From JAABVY01 sp964627935 (GTDB taxonomy: Bacteria; Zixibacteria; MSB-5A5; JAABVY01): 64,000 nucleotides of DNA. Below, one piece after another: positions 26,912 through 36,402 of the stretch. The stretch's first letter is position 1, and each line of letters begins with the position of its first letter. The notes beneath the pieces were generated by a model. It searched no databases. It worked only from the letters and a program-made list of their open reading frames with translations, and was not told where the DNA came from. The position numbers and the translations under genes are program-made. The DNA is taken from NCBI GenBank assembly GCA_964627935.1, contig CAZVLB010000017.1:35946-99945 (forward strand), in the 5' to 3' direction.

Positions 26912-27940
26912 ATGTCGCTTTTTAGGTTTTTTTCTAACGATATCGGTATAGATTTAGGAACCGCCAATACTCTTATCTATGTTGCGGGGCAGGGCATAGT
27001 GTTGAATGAACCCTCGGTAGTGGCGGTCGAGGTGGCCAGCGGTAAGGTCGTGGCAATAGGCAAAAAGGCCAAGGAAATGCTGGGACGCACCCCGGGAGAA
27101 ATCCGCGCCATCCGTCCCCTCAAAGACGGCGTTATCGCCGATTTCGAAATCACCGAAAAGATGCTCTCGGCCTTCATCAAGAAGGTCATCCGTCATAAAT
27201 ACCTGATGAAACCACGTATATTGATCTCGGTGCCATCCGGGATTACCGAGGTGGAAAAGCGGGCGGTTCGTGATTCAGCCGAGAATGCCGGTGCCCGTGA
27301 GGTCTATCTTATTCATGAACCGATGTCGGCCGCTATCGGCGTGGGCCTTCCGGTCGACCAGCCCTCCGGTATCATGATCATCGATATCGGCGGAGGTACC
27401 TCGGAAATCGCGGTGATCGCACTCTACGGCATTGTCAATAATAAATCGATCAGGATTGCCGGCGATGAGATCAACGAGGCGATCGTGATGTATCTGAAAA
27501 AGAACTACAACCTCCTGATCGGTGAGCTGACCGCCGAGGAGATTAAGATAAAGATCGGTTCGGCCTTCCCGCTCGAACGTGAAGAATCGCTGGAAATCAA
27601 GGGCCGTGACCTTGTGGCGGGTGTGCCCAAGAATATGAAAATATCCTCGGCCCAGGTGCGTGAGGCCCTGACTGAACCGGTTGAGGCTATTATCGAGGCG
27701 GTCAGGCTTTCGCTGGAACAGACTCCGCCCGAGCTGGCATCGGATATCCTCGATCGTGGAATCGTGCTGACCGGCGGCGGTGCGCTGTTGCGCGGACTGG
27801 CAAAGCGTATCAGGCATGAAACCAATCTGCCTGTGTATGTGGCCGATGATCCGATGACCTGTGTGGCGCGCGGAACCGGTATCGTACTGGATCATATGTC
27901 ATCCTTCAGCAAGGTGTTGATCAAGTCGCGCAATGATTGA
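26912..27940 (+). CDS. mreB: Rod-shape-determining protein MreB
   Basis: Bacterial actin homologue organising lateral wall synthesis. 342 residues, family length. The phosphate-binding signatures are IGIDLGTANTLIYV, IIDIGGGTSEIAVI and LTGGGALLRGL. The usual partners mreC and mreD are not downstream; rnr follows from its own promoter 85 bases later. The organism is therefore probably rod-shaped or curved. Confidence 0.97.
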   Translation: MSLFRFFSNDIGIDLGTANTLIYVAGQGIVLNEPSVVAVEVASGKVVAIGKKAKEMLGRTPGEIRAIRPLKDGVIADFEITEKMLSAFIKKVIRHKYLMKPRILISVPSGITEVEKRAVRDSAENAGAREVYLIHEPMSAAIGVGLPVDQPSGIMIIDIGGGTSEIAVIALYGIVNNKSIRIAGDEINEAIVMYLKKNYNLLIGELTAEEIKIKIGSAFPLEREESLEIKGRDLVAGVPKNMKISSAQVREALTEPVEAIIEAVRLSLEQTPPELASDILDRGIVLTGGGALLRGLAKRIRHETNLPVYVADDPMTCVARGTGIVLDHMSSFSKVLIKSRND

Positions 27941-27972
27941 TCGGATGAATTCTGTCTGATATTTGATTTAGT

Positions 27973-28001
27973 TTGACTTTCCCTTTTACTCTCCTTAATA
28001 T
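27973..28001 (+). promoter_or_regulatory. Sigma-70-type promoter of rnr
   Basis: TTGACT (27973-27978), 17-base spacer, TAATAT (27996-28001). The predicted start near 28008 leaves a short leader holding GAAGGA just before ATG 28026. Confidence 0.78.
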
Positions 28002-28025
28002 TCCGATTAAACCTGAAGGATTGTT

Positions 28026-30203
28026 ATGGAGATTAATGCAGAAAAAATAGTGGCTTATGTATCTAAAGCCAACTATCGTCCCATCCGGCCGCGTGAACTT
28101 GCGCACGAAATGAAAATTCCCGAAAAGAACTATCGCAAATTCAGGAATCAGCTCAAGGAACTGATCCGTGAAGGTGAACTTGTCAGAATCAAGGGTGGAA
28201 GAATCGGGCCGCCCGATAAGATGAACCTCAAGGTCGGCAAGATTCAGATCACCCGTCAGGGATTCGGTTTCCTTGCGCCCGATGACGGCAGCGAGGAGAT
28301 CTATATCCGTGCCAATGACACCAAAACGGCCCTGAATCATGACCGGGTAGTGGTTCGTGTCAAGCCTACCCGGCGGGGGAAGAAGCCCGAGGGCGAAGTG
28401 GTCAAGCTTCTGGAACGGGCTACGGATACTATTGTAGGCACATATCACAGTTCCAAATATTTCGAGTATATCGAACCGGATGATCCGACATTCAAGCGCG
28501 ATGTATATATCATGCCGGATCATGGTCTGGAGCCGAAAGAGGGCCAGAAAGTTGCCGTGATTCTCAAGGAATGGAAGAATCAGTTTCTGAATCCGGAGGG
28601 CCGGCTGGTTGAGATCCTTGGCTTCCCGGATGAGACCGGTGTGGATGTCCTGACGGTGATCAAAAAATACAATCTGCCGACCGAATTCCCGGTCAATGTA
28701 AAAAACGCTGCTCAAAAGATAAAACCGGGCATCACCCCGCAGGAAATCCGCAAACGTGAGGATTTACGTGAGCTGGTCACCTTTACGATCGATCCCGAGG
28801 ATGCCAAGGATCATGATGATGCGGTTTCGATCAGCTTCACCGACAAGGGCAATTATGTTCTGGGTGTGCATATTGCGGATGTTTCGCATTATGTAACCGA
28901 GGGCAGTGCATTGGATAAAGAAGCCCGCGAACGCGGAACCTCGGTCTATCTTGTCGATCGGGTATTGCCCATGCTTCCCGAGGAACTTTCCAACGAGGCC
29001 TGTAGTCTTCAGGATGATGTCGACAGGCTTTCAATGACCTGCGATATGGAAATAACTCCGCGAGGTCATGTCGAGAACTACAAGATTTATAAATCGATCA
29101 TCAACTCGCGTGCCAGCCTCAATTATGAGCAGGTGCAGACATTCTATGATACCGGTGACCTGAATGGCATGTCCGAGGAGGTCGGCGAATCATTAAATAT
29201 CATGCGCAGGCTGGCCAAAATTCTGAGAAATGACCGCTTTAAAGGCGGCAGCCTGGATTTTGATCTTCCCGAACCTGAGGTGAAAATCGATCAATCGGGC
29301 GAAGTCGTTGATATTGCGGTCAGGGCCCGTAAGGAGAGCCATAAGCTGGTTGAGGAATTCATGCTGATGGCCAACAAATGCGTGGCACATTATTTTATGA
29401 ACCTCAATTTGCCCACGCTCTATCGTGTCCATGATCAGCCTGACATAGAAAAAATCCAGGCCTTCCGTGAATTTGCCAAATCGTTTGGTTATGATTTCCA
29501 GATCAGTGACCCGGTCCGCCCCAAACAGCTGGCCGAATGTATCCGTCAGATCGAGGGCAATCCGGAAGAGGATCTTTTGAATGAAATTCTGCTCAGATCA
29601 TTAAAGAAAGCACAGTATCAACGCGAAAATATAGGCCATTTCGGACTGGCGTTTAAACACTACCTGCATTTCACATCGCCAATCAGGCGCTATCCGGATT
29701 TGATGGTCCATCGGCTTCTGGGTGAAATCAAAAACAAACAGTATCCGCCCAAGCGGCGTGAGAACTTGCTGCCGCTCCTGGATAAGATCGGGGCGCACAG
29801 CACCGATATGGAAATAATCGCCGAGAAGGCTGAACGTGAGACGATCAAGATCAAGCAGGTGATTTATCTGTCTCGCCACAGCGGAGATATATTCGAGGGC
29901 ATAATTTCGGGAATTACTTCGGGCGGCTTTTTTGTGAGGCTCCTGAAATTCTCGGCCGAGGGCATGGTACGGCTTTCCTCGATGACTGACGATTATTACT
30001 ATGTTGATGAGCAACGCTATGTCGTGCAGGGCCGTCATACCAAAAAGCGCTACCGTCTCGGTGACAAAGTATATGTAAGAATCGTATCTGTAGACTTGGT
30101 ATTTTACCGCATCGATCTCGGGCTTGTTGAGGAAGATGCCAAGCCGAAAAGGGCCATAAAGAGAAAAAAGAAAAAGAAAAACCAGCTTAAACATGGAAAA
30201 TAG
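28026..30203 (+). CDS. rnr: Ribonuclease R
   Basis: Processive 3'-5' exoribonuclease of the RNase II/R family, 725 residues. Order: N-terminal winged helix (about 1-60), cold-shock OB domains, RNB catalytic domain with the metal-binding FTIDPEDAKDHDDAVS, HYLHFTSPIRRYPDLMVHR near the C-terminal end of RNB, an S1 domain (about 620-705) and a Lys/Arg-rich tail (KRAIKRKKKKKNQ), which RNase R uses to unwind structured RNA. It overlaps the sigma-54 activator gene by 11 bases. Confidence 0.96.
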   Translation: MEINAEKIVAYVSKANYRPIRPRELAHEMKIPEKNYRKFRNQLKELIREGELVRIKGGRIGPPDKMNLKVGKIQITRQGFGFLAPDDGSEEIYIRANDTKTALNHDRVVVRVKPTRRGKKPEGEVVKLLERATDTIVGTYHSSKYFEYIEPDDPTFKRDVYIMPDHGLEPKEGQKVAVILKEWKNQFLNPEGRLVEILGFPDETGVDVLTVIKKYNLPTEFPVNVKNAAQKIKPGITPQEIRKREDLRELVTFTIDPEDAKDHDDAVSISFTDKGNYVLGVHIADVSHYVTEGSALDKEARERGTSVYLVDRVLPMLPEELSNEACSLQDDVDRLSMTCDMEITPRGHVENYKIYKSIINSRASLNYEQVQTFYDTGDLNGMSEEVGESLNIMRRLAKILRNDRFKGGSLDFDLPEPEVKIDQSGEVVDIAVRARKESHKLVEEFMLMANKCVAHYFMNLNLPTLYRVHDQPDIEKIQAFREFAKSFGYDFQISDPVRPKQLAECIRQIEGNPEEDLLNEILLRSLKKAQYQRENIGHFGLAFKHYLHFTSPIRRYPDLMVHRLLGEIKNKQYPPKRRENLLPLLDKIGAHSTDMEIIAEKAERETIKIKQVIYLSRHSGDIFEGIISGITSGGFFVRLLKFSAEGMVRLSSMTDDYYYVDEQRYVVQGRHTKKRYRLGDKVYVRIVSVDLVFYRIDLGLVEEDAKPKRAIKRKKKKKNQLKHGK

Positions 30204-31674
30204 TTTCTCGATCTGGATATTATCCCGCCGGCCGGAAATTTTCGACTGGCGCAACAGCAATATCTGGCCGGAGGGCTTCAATGTTGTTGTTTTCGAGAAG
30301 ATAGACCTTTTGCTGAGCAACCTGGCCAAACGCAGCCCCGAGTTTATTATTCTCGACTGGGACCTTGTCAGCCAGAATGTCCAGCCGGTGGTCAGCAAGA
30401 TATCACGCACCAGCCCCTTAAGCGAAATCTACCTGATCAACCTGCCCGAGGATCACCCAATCTATACCGACATCGGCAAGCATGAGCTTTCCGGGATCTT
30501 TCCTCCGGATTATGAAAGCGGGGACCTGCGCAGGAAAATCCAGGAAAATGCGGAATTAAAACAGCTCCTCAATCGCGCCGGAATAGTCGGCCGATCTCAT
30601 CATCACAAGCGCATAGCCTCGGTTATCAGGCAGATTGCGCCAACCGACGCGACTGTCTTGATCACCGGGGAATCCGGTACCGGCAAGGAATTTATCGCGC
30701 GGGCCATGCATGACAACTCCAATCGCAGCGGAAAGCCATTTATATCAGTAAACGGCGCGGCAATTTCCGAGACACTTCTGGAAAGCGAACTGTTCGGTCA
30801 TGAGAAGGGAGCTTTCACTGGAGCGGATAAACGCCGGGCCGGATATTTCGAGACCGCTTCAGGTGGCAGCATATTTCTGGATGAGATCGGTGAGTTCAAG
30901 CTGGATTTGCAGTCTCGGTTGCTGCGTATCCTGGAACAGAAAGCATTTTACCGCGTGGGCGGCAATGAACAGATCAAGGCCGATGTGCGCGTGATCTGTG
31001 CCACCAACCGTGAACTGAAACAGCTTGTCGATGAGGGACGATTCAGGGCAGATCTATATTATCGCCTCTCGGTGATACATATTATCACCGAACCATTGCG
31101 TAACCGTCCCGAGGATATCGCGCCGCTGGCTAATTATTTTTTGCATGAGCTGAAAAATGATGTGGGCGAAATGAGCATCTCTCCGGAGGCGATGGCCCTG
31201 CTTGGCCGCTACAGCTGGCCCGGCAATGTACGCGAATTGAAGAATTTCATACAGTCGGCCGCCTATCTGTCCTCGGATAACGTGATTACCGGCGATGATG
31301 TCGAGCAGTTCGTGCGCCGGACCGCCTCTGAAAACCGGGCCCTGCCGGTGATTACAGGCAAGACAGACCGCCAGGCGGATTTTGAAATGATCTATCATGC
31401 GCTCATCAACCTGGCCCGTGAAGTAGCTGAAATGAAAGAGATTCTGGTGTCGCGCCGTGCGCCGGCCTCACCGGATTATTACGATGATATGCAGATCCGT
31501 CCCGAGAACGGGATGGAGGTCAGCCCGCAGTCGAAAACCATTAAGGAGATGGAAAAGGAGATGATCGAGCGGGCATTACAGGAGTCCGGCAATAATCGCA
31601 AGGAGGCTGCCCGGGCCCTGGGGATAGGCGAAAGAACCCTATACCGCAAAATTAAAGAATACGGCATAAGCTAA
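30193..31674 (+). CDS. Sigma-54-dependent transcriptional activator with degenerate receiver domain
   Basis: 493-residue NtrC-type activator. Residues 1-125 resemble a receiver domain, but the acidic pair is replaced by SRRP and no conserved Lys is visible; Asp55 or Asp57 in FIILDWDL is the only phospho-acceptor candidate. The AAA+ domain has Walker A GESGTGKE (159-166) and the sigma-54-contacting GAFTGA (206-211). A Fis-type HTH lies at the C-terminus (NNRKEAARALGIGERTLYRK). It should activate RpoN promoters, perhaps by a signal other than phosphorylation. No histidine kinase is adjacent. Three envelope genes follow closely. Confidence 0.92.
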   Translation: MENSFSIWILSRRPEIFDWRNSNIWPEGFNVVVFEKIDLLLSNLAKRSPEFIILDWDLVSQNVQPVVSKISRTSPLSEIYLINLPEDHPIYTDIGKHELSGIFPPDYESGDLRRKIQENAELKQLLNRAGIVGRSHHHKRIASVIRQIAPTDATVLITGESGTGKEFIARAMHDNSNRSGKPFISVNGAAISETLLESELFGHEKGAFTGADKRRAGYFETASGGSIFLDEIGEFKLDLQSRLLRILEQKAFYRVGGNEQIKADVRVICATNRELKQLVDEGRFRADLYYRLSVIHIITEPLRNRPEDIAPLANYFLHELKNDVGEMSISPEAMALLGRYSWPGNVRELKNFIQSAAYLSSDNVITGDDVEQFVRRTASENRALPVITGKTDRQADFEMIYHALINLAREVAEMKEILVSRRAPASPDYYDDMQIRPENGMEVSPQSKTIKEMEKEMIERALQESGNNRKEAARALGIGERTLYRKIKEYGIS

Positions 31675-31683
31675 GGGGGAAAA

Positions 31684-33303
31684 CTGAAGCTTATTCTGGG
31701 ACTTCTGGTCCTGGTGATGCCGCTCGTGGCATCGGGCCAGATGGTGAATACTATTGTGCTGGATTCGCACGAGGAGCTGGAATACCTGTTCCAAAGCGGG
31801 CAGATCGATGCCGAGCAGTATCGTGTTCTGGATGAACTGCTCAATTCCATGCCTGTCACCCAACGGTATTTCCATGATGATTTAATGCGTTCAGTCCGCC
31901 AGCAAAATGAGTTTCTGGAAATCGATCTCGAGGATACGATCGAAGTCGAAGCTGCAGAGGATCATCAGGATGGATGGCTTACCGGATTTGACAGCCGGGT
32001 GAAATTCAGGCTGTATCATGATCTGGATCAGAAAAGCCCGTACCGTGAGTATTTCTCCTATTCCGGCAATTCAGAGCAAAACCTGTCATTATATATCGAA
32101 GCCGAACGTCATGAGAACTGGAACGACTATTATCTCAGGCGACGGCACCTGGATTTCAGGCGGAATCGCTTCAAAATATCTGCCGGGAATTTTGCGCCTG
32201 ACTGGGGTATGGATGTATCATTGGGGTATCCGGCAGATATCCTGCATAAATCCGATGATCCGCTGTATCAAAGTGTCCTGTTTCCATCAAGGGGCAGGTA
32301 TAACGGCCTGATGATAAGTCATTCGTCGAACTACAATCCAACTATTCTTTTCTCCTATGACAGATCTCGAAGTAATCGCTCGAGATTGGCCGCCGGTATG
32401 TTCGACTATGGAAATCAGGATTTTCATGGAGGCTTGCTGGTTGGGATTTTCAGGCTTGATGATCCGGGAGCAGGCAACCAATTCGATTCATATATCACAT
32501 CAGGTTATCTGGCATTGACACGGGGCAAAACATCATTTGAGAGTGAGTTTTCGTTAATCGATATTAAATACCCGGCCTTCAATGCCGAATTGTCCAGCCG
32601 TTATGAACGCGCCGGGATACGGATAATGGCCTGGAATTATCATCGTGGATATGTCAATCCCTATGGCTCCGGACGAGCCAATCCCGATTCACGCCGGATT
32701 TATATCGACAGCAATGAACTGAATTATACCAGCAGGCATAATGGCGAATACGGATTACTCCTGCGAACAGACATTTATGATATGCATGGCCATAATCCGC
32801 AGATCATGGCCAACTACTGGCGAGACGGCATCGAAGAGGAAAAAGTGCGTATCAGGATGGTTGACCGTTATGCTATATCTTCAAGAATCGATGCCATGCT
32901 GACATATCTATGGGGGAATGATAATCTCGATGATGCAGGTTATGGAGATCGTCAGCATATCAGGGTTGACCTGAATTATAAACCTGCGCGCAGGCTTCGA
33001 TTTCGAATTTCAGCCGAGGCTCGTCGGGTTTACTACTCCTATGGCAGACGGGATTACCTGCGCGGTGAAGCCAGGTTTGCATTTCCGATAGACGATGATA
33101 TTTCGGTCTGGTTCAGGTTCAGCCGGATTGACAATGACCTGGCGGATGGTTCCCGCGGATACTGGCTGATCTACCTGGGGGAAAACATGGCGCTGGGTGA
33201 TAGCTTTTACCTGCGAGTATCGATGTCGACCAGAGAGGGAATAAAATATAATATGATAAAATCAGCGAGGCTTAACCTTCAAATCATATGGACGACAAGA
33301 TGA
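31684..33303 (+). CDS. Outer-membrane beta-barrel protein of unknown function, probable CTG start
   Basis: About 540 residues. A signal peptide is visible only if translation begins at CTG 31684 (then KLILGLLVLVMPLVASGQ); AAGGGGGA lies just upstream, and in-frame GTG 31714 or ATG 31717 would remove the hydrophobic core. After a short helical segment (ELEYLFQSGQIDAEQY) the sequence alternates aromatic beta strands rich in Arg/Tyr, such as RNRFKISAGNFAPDWGMD and RLRFRISAEARRVYYSYGRR, typical of large barrels. I do not recognise the family. It overlaps the next gene by 16 bases. Confidence 0.72.
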   Translation: MKLILGLLVLVMPLVASGQMVNTIVLDSHEELEYLFQSGQIDAEQYRVLDELLNSMPVTQRYFHDDLMRSVRQQNEFLEIDLEDTIEVEAAEDHQDGWLTGFDSRVKFRLYHDLDQKSPYREYFSYSGNSEQNLSLYIEAERHENWNDYYLRRRHLDFRRNRFKISAGNFAPDWGMDVSLGYPADILHKSDDPLYQSVLFPSRGRYNGLMISHSSNYNPTILFSYDRSRSNRSRLAAGMFDYGNQDFHGGLLVGIFRLDDPGAGNQFDSYITSGYLALTRGKTSFESEFSLIDIKYPAFNAELSSRYERAGIRIMAWNYHRGYVNPYGSGRANPDSRRIYIDSNELNYTSRHNGEYGLLLRTDIYDMHGHNPQIMANYWRDGIEEEKVRIRMVDRYAISSRIDAMLTYLWGNDNLDDAGYGDRQHIRVDLNYKPARRLRFRISAEARRVYYSYGRRDYLRGEARFAFPIDDDISVWFRFSRIDNDLADGSRGYWLIYLGENMALGDSFYLRVSMSTREGIKYNMIKSARLNLQIIWTTR

Positions 33304-34130
33304 AATATGTTTGGCTATTCTTTGTTAGCATAATTTTATACTCAGCTGTCTTGTCGGGCCAGGTTGTTATCTCAGAATTCATCCCTGATCCGTCAGATCC
33401 GCTGGACAGCGAATGGATCGAGCTTTTCAATCTGTCCGATCAAATAATTGATTTATCCGCATGGTCACTCTGTGATCTGGTGGGATGCGCTGACATTTCC
33501 GATATAAATATCGGCCCCTCGGAATTTCTGATCGTCTGCCAGGACATCACGTCCTTTAAGGCATTTTATGATCTTGATGACGGCTCAATAATCGAAGTCG
33601 ATGGCTGGCGGGCTTTGAATAATGGCGGCGATGCTATTGTCTTGAGGGATAATCAAGGCCATACCGTAGATTCTGTTTTTTATCAATCCGGCAATGGCAA
33701 TAATATCTCATGGGAGCGAATCAGCTATGACGCCCCCGGCTATGATCCGGCTAACTGGCATCAGTCGCTCGATCCGGAAGGCTCCACACCCCTTGCTGAA
33801 AACTCGGTTGCGGGCGGATTTGCCACTGATGTGCGTTTAAATCTTACTGACAAATTATTTTCTCCGGGTTGCGATTGTCCTGATGATCAGCTGGCCATCG
33901 AAATCGATTTGCCGCGTGATTGTTTGGTATCGCTTTATGTCTATGATCTTGAGGGCCGCATGATCGGGACAATTGCCGAGGAGAAAGCTGTGTCTGCAAC
34001 TGTTATCTACTACAATGGCCATGATGATGCCGGGATATTTCTGGATGTCGGCATGTATATCCTGCTGGCCGAGGTTGACGGGGAATGTTCATATTCGCAA
34101 AAATTAGTATTCGGGGTGGCAAAAAAATGA
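33288..34130 (+). CDS. Secreted lamin-tail-domain protein with FlgD-like C-terminal domain
   Basis: 280 residues with a signal peptide (core VWLFFVSIILYSAVLSG). Residues about 25-140 form an LTD (lamin tail) domain: VVISEFIPDP, EWIELFNLSD, IDLSAWSLCD and WRALNNGGDAIVLRDNQG. The C-terminal 90 residues resemble an FlgD/type IX-like Ig domain (LYVYDLEGRMIGTI, NGHDDAGIFLDVGMYILLAEVD). Such proteins sit on the cell surface of FCB bacteria. ATG 33300 (fifth codon) is an alternative start. Its stop overlaps the next start (ATGA). Confidence 0.82.
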   Translation: MDDKMKYVWLFFVSIILYSAVLSGQVVISEFIPDPSDPLDSEWIELFNLSDQIIDLSAWSLCDLVGCADISDINIGPSEFLIVCQDITSFKAFYDLDDGSIIEVDGWRALNNGGDAIVLRDNQGHTVDSVFYQSGNGNNISWERISYDAPGYDPANWHQSLDPEGSTPLAENSVAGGFATDVRLNLTDKLFSPGCDCPDDQLAIEIDLPRDCLVSLYVYDLEGRMIGTIAEEKAVSATVIYYNGHDDAGIFLDVGMYILLAEVDGECSYSQKLVFGVAKK

Positions 34131-34942
34131 GAAAATTATCAGGGGCTCTATTTATCTGCATTCTTCTATTTCAAACTGCTAATTGCAATAATATTGTCAG
34201 ATATATATCACCATCCAATACCGCTATGGGCGGAACATCAAATTCATTATTCCTGTCTGTAACCGCGGTGAATCTGAATCCGGCTCTGCTGGAATATTCC
34301 GATGGTATGATCATCTCAACCGGATTCAGCAGGCTCTATGATCTGGCTGAACTGGATATGATATCGACCGGGATTGTGTATGATGCCAGATTTATGACTA
34401 CAGCCTTGCTCTATTCCAATTTCGGTGATGCAGAAATACTGAGTGAAAACAATTTTGCGCTGGCTCTTTCAAAATCATTTGCATCAAAAATCTCACTGGG
34501 AGCGAAATTCGATTATCATAGAGTCAGCTTTGCTGGTGATTACGTTGACCTCAGTACGATGTCATTTGCAATCGGCTCATCGATCAGATTCACCGATGTT
34601 ATCCTGCATGCTTCCTTTGCGGACTTGAACCGTCCCGGCTTAAGCGATAATGACAACAAAACAGATATCGCTTATCGAGGTGGGTTGTCATTTATCGCCA
34701 TAGAAAATACAATTCTGAATATCGAATTATCCGGCCGTTTTAATCAAGAAACGAGATTTCATTTCGGACAGGAGATGTTATTGGAGGACATTTTAATTCT
34801 CAGGCTTGGCCTGGTCACAAATCCGACCATGCCATCGGGCGGGCTGGGAATCAAATACGGCAAATTCATGCTTGATTACAGCATATCTCATCACAACAAA
34901 CTGGGGGATACGCATTCGCTGGGATTTTCAGTCCGACCATAG
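34127..34942 (+). CDS. PorV/PorQ-like outer-membrane barrel protein
   Basis: About 271 residues with a signal peptide (LSGALFICILLFQTANC). The mature start AMGGTSNSLFLSVTAVNLNPALL resembles the N-terminal plug region of PorV/PorQ/FadL-like barrels (M-G-G...N-P-A-L). The rest is amphipathic beta strand, ending SLGFSVRP. In type IX secretion PorV binds the C-terminal domains of cargo; the gene before this one encodes a protein with such a domain. ATG 34127 is the start, coupled to the upstream stop. The frame extends upstream but has no signal there. Confidence 0.72.
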   Translation: MRKLSGALFICILLFQTANCNNIVRYISPSNTAMGGTSNSLFLSVTAVNLNPALLEYSDGMIISTGFSRLYDLAELDMISTGIVYDARFMTTALLYSNFGDAEILSENNFALALSKSFASKISLGAKFDYHRVSFAGDYVDLSTMSFAIGSSIRFTDVILHASFADLNRPGLSDNDNKTDIAYRGGLSFIAIENTILNIELSGRFNQETRFHFGQEMLLEDILILRLGLVTNPTMPSGGLGIKYGKFMLDYSISHHNKLGDTHSLGFSVRP

Positions 34943-34982
34943 AAATACTTGAGAAGATCAAAAAGTTTTATTAAATTCCGGT

Positions 34983-36152
34983 ATGGATGGGTTGATCGTT
35001 ACCAGAGAGCGGATCGAGGAGATTGAGGGAATCACCTGCGCCTCCTATGCCGCCCACAGCAAAAAATCCCGCGGACGGGTTCATGCTGAAAATGAACATC
35101 CCTACCGCACATGTTTCCAGCGCGACCGTGACCGGATAATCCATTCCGCGGCCTTCCGCAGGCTGGAGTACAAAACCCAGGTATTTGTCAATCATGAAGG
35201 GGACCATTACCGAACCCGTCTGACCCATACATTAGAGGTGGCCCAGATATCGCGCACAATCGCCCGGGCCCTGAGCTTAAACGAGGACCTGGCCGAGGCG
35301 ATAGCGCTGGCCCATGACCTGGGACATACCCCGTTCGGCCATGCCGGCGAGGAAATCCTCGATTCGCTGATGCAGAAACATGCCGGCCTGCGCTTTAATC
35401 ATAATATGCAGTCACTTCGTGTGGTGGATACCATCGAACGCCGTTATCCCGGATTTCGCGGATTGAACCTGAGCTATGAACTGCGTGAGGGGATTGTCAA
35501 ACATGAGACCGATTATGATGTCTCCGATGCGGCCGGGTTTCATCCGGAGGAAATGCCCACCCTGGAGGCGCAGCTTGTCGATCTGGCCGATGAGATCGCT
35601 TATAATTGCCACGATGTCGATGATGGGCTCTGGTCGGGGGTGATCGAGCTTGATGATATCATGCAGGTGCCGCTTTTCAATGAAATCTACAGCTTTTCGG
35701 AAAAGGAACAGCCCGACCTGACCCGTTCCAAACGGCAATATCATGTAATCCGGCTGATGATCAACCGCGAGGTGACCGATCTGATCGATACAACGGCCAG
35801 TAATCTGAAGGAGCACGGCATTAGGAATCTCGAGGATGTACGCGGGTTTGGCGGCAAGCTGATCTCATTTTCGGCTGATCTTTTAAATAAAAATGCGGAG
35901 TTGAAGAAATTTCTGTATAAAAATATGTACCGTCACTGGCGCCTGATCCGCATGACCGACAAATCCCGCAGGATTCTGACCGGACTTTTTGAGGCCTATT
36001 TCGAGAATCCGGGCCAGCTTCCGCCCAAATACGCCCGTCGTGCAGAAGAGGGTGAGAAGGCGCTGACAATAGCCGATTATATCGCCGGTATGACCGACCG
36101 GTTTGCCATGATGGAATACAAAAAACTCTTCGACCCCTTTGAAAGAGTGTAG
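34983..36152 (+). CDS. dgt: dGTPase-like HD-domain triphosphohydrolase
   Basis: 389 residues of the deoxyguanosinetriphosphate triphosphohydrolase-like family, cleaving dNTPs to deoxynucleoside and triphosphate. YRTCFQRDRDRIIHSAAFRRLEYKTQVF opens the fold over a conserved Arg/His cluster. The HD motif residues are in TRLTHTLEVAQI and ALAHDLGHTPFGHAGE, and EAQLVDLADEIAYNCHDVDDG adds the remaining metal ligand. It begins 40 bases after the PorV-like gene, so it may be read through from it. This subfamily is the shorter 'dGTPase-like' type, so substrate preference is uncertain. Confidence 0.92.
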   Translation: MDGLIVTRERIEEIEGITCASYAAHSKKSRGRVHAENEHPYRTCFQRDRDRIIHSAAFRRLEYKTQVFVNHEGDHYRTRLTHTLEVAQISRTIARALSLNEDLAEAIALAHDLGHTPFGHAGEEILDSLMQKHAGLRFNHNMQSLRVVDTIERRYPGFRGLNLSYELREGIVKHETDYDVSDAAGFHPEEMPTLEAQLVDLADEIAYNCHDVDDGLWSGVIELDDIMQVPLFNEIYSFSEKEQPDLTRSKRQYHVIRLMINREVTDLIDTTASNLKEHGIRNLEDVRGFGGKLISFSADLLNKNAELKKFLYKNMYRHWRLIRMTDKSRRILTGLFEAYFENPGQLPPKYARRAEEGEKALTIADYIAGMTDRFAMMEYKKLFDPFERV

Positions 36153-36402
36153 CACCATTGCAGACTTTTTGTGAATCCGATTTCACACTTCGAGATAATT
36201 CCCCAACTCGCCCTCTCTATCCAAAACCTCAATTTCAGCCGGCTCCGCAAATCTAAAAAACCGCAATTCAAGGGCTTATCCTGACGCTGTTCAAATCTTG
36301 CACAGCTATGAATAACAATGATTTAGGAAATATCACAGACGGCATAATGATTGCTCAATGTAATGCTACAGAAGATATTGAGACTGCAACTAAGGAGAGG
36401 TT

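Noticed and set aside
27921..28715. A 264-codon minus-strand frame across the rnr start
   Set aside because: It covers a good plus-strand promoter and conserved RNase R sequence; no protein-like domains.
29601..30410. A 269-codon minus-strand frame across the rnr/sigma-54 activator junction
   Set aside because: Antisense to two well-supported genes and without recognisable domains.
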